A stretch of 22,469 nucleotides of DNA from Clostridia bacterium. Lineage in GTDB: Bacteria; Bacillota; Clostridia; TANB77; CAG-465. The notes beneath the pieces are model-generated. The model ran no database searches. It was not told where the DNA came from and saw only the letters and a program-made list of their open reading frames with translations. The position numbers and the translations under genes were made by a program. The DNA is taken from NCBI GenBank assembly GCA_900772475.1, contig CAAHEI010000012.1, forward strand, positions 1 to 22,469, written 5' to 3'. Positions 22,094 to 22,469 of this stretch are shown piece after piece; positions within the stretch are counted from its first letter, which is position 1; every line of letters begins with the position of its first letter.

Positions 22094-22411
22094 CTACTTT
22101 CCACAACATTGTTTATATTTTTTACCCGAACCACAAGAACATAAATCATTTCTTTCTAAATCATGGTTATTTTCTATATTAGTTGTTCTATTAAATATTA
22201 TATATTTACAAACTTTATTATCATAAGATTGTTCATATTCTTCATATTACCTATATCTAAAACATTGCCACTCTTCCATTATCCCGATTATATCATATAT
22301 GTATTCATACAATGGTTTGAATGGATATATATTTCTATTTATTTTATAATTTCCTTTTATAATATCTTCTCTATCTAATGTACTTATTCCTGACGTATAT
22401 TTCTCACTTAT
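22094..22411 (-). pseudogene. Decayed SEC-C motif protein gene
   Basis: A minus-strand reading frame of 105 codons plus the stop codon, with one internal TAA (22247-22249). It ends in LCSCGSGKKYKQCCGK, a textbook SEC-C zinc-binding tail (CxC-x8-CC). SEC-C motifs occur at the end of SecA and as tails of many small proteins of uncertain role. The frame begins at an ATA (22409-22411) five bases after the AGGTG of repeat A copy 3; no ATG, GTG or TTG opens the full frame. The internal stop and the lack of a standard start indicate a pseudogene, though rare ATA initiation and readthrough cannot be excluded. The part before the stop matches no family recognised here. It lies upstream of rhuM on the same strand. 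Confidence 0.7.
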
Positions 22412-22469
22412 TTAATCACCTCGCTTTCATTTTACAAGATGATTATGTCACACGCTTGTTCTGTAGTAA
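22405..22469 (-). repeat. Dispersed repeat family A, copy 3 (cut by the window edge)
   Basis: Nearly identical to 20681-20745 and, from the TCATTTTACAAGATGATT block on, to positions 1-43. On the minus strand it holds a -35 TTACTA (22464-22469), a 16-base spacer with one LexA-like box (GAACAAGCGTGT), an extended -10 TGA-CATAAT (22442-22447) and a GAGGTG ribosome binding site. The remainder lies beyond the window. The copies diverge right after ATAAGTGA, where the downstream sequences become unrelated. Confidence 0.85.

Noticed and set aside
22163..22378. Plus-strand 71-codon open frame
   Set aside because: It lies antisense to the SEC-C frame, whose C-terminal motif is unmistakable; no ribosome binding site or known family.
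1..22469. Circular molecule, suggested by similar sequence at both ends
   Set aside because: The end sequences differ at several positions and match a third internal copy, so they are repeat copies and not an assembly overlap.

Overview
The window is a roughly 22.5 kb piece of very AT-rich chromosome. Gene content, strong AGGAGG-type ribosome binding sites, TTGACA/TATAAT promoters, a CIRCE operator, spoVG, a DUF1540 protein and the DUF4321-radC-mreBCD order all point to a low-GC anaerobic Firmicute (Clostridia). No species can be named from sequence alone. Nearly every gene lies on the minus strand; the CAP-domain gene at 11791-12726 is the exception. No rRNA, tRNA, CRISPR array or insertion-sequence transposase was seen.

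Layout. (1) 101-4972: the class I heat-shock operon hrcA-grpE-dnaK-dnaJ, read leftwards from one promoter with a CIRCE operator; hairpins sit in the gaps on both sides of dnaK, and a terminator follows dnaJ. (2) 5106-8917: housekeeping genes murD, a cysteine-rich DUF1540 protein, uvrC (lacking the C-terminal helix-hairpin-helix part) and spoVG, with identifiable promoters and terminators. (3) 8991-10280: a two-gene unit, DUF402 then DUF2344. (4) 10371-13607: a DadA-like FAD oxidoreductase, the divergent secreted SH3-SH3-CAP protein and a convergent patatin phospholipase; the last two share a bidirectional terminator whose loop holds both stop codons. (5) 13846-20407: the cell-shape operon DUF4321-radC-mreB-mreC-mreD-mrdA(PBP2)-GT2 glycosyltransferase. 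MreBCD and PBP2 are the elongation machinery; the membrane glycosyltransferase at the end is an unusual partner. (6) 20408-22469: an accessory end with a RhuM-family gene, a decayed SEC-C gene, a possible short ORF remnant and interspersed repeats.

The most unusual content is two families of small dispersed repeats. Family A has three copies in the same orientation (1-107, 20681-20788 plus 20893-20910, and 22405-22469). It covers the stretch from a terminator U-tract to a ribosome binding site and contains an extended -10 promoter overlapped by two tandem LexA/DinR-like boxes. Two copies flank the RhuM/SEC-C block as direct repeats, and the window begins and ends inside copies, which suggests the contig broke at this repeat. 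Family B (13677-13758 and 20811-20894) is an ~85-bp two-hairpin element; one copy interrupts a family A copy. Together they look like small mobile intergenic modules, one of them supplying a possibly SOS-responsive promoter to accessory genes.
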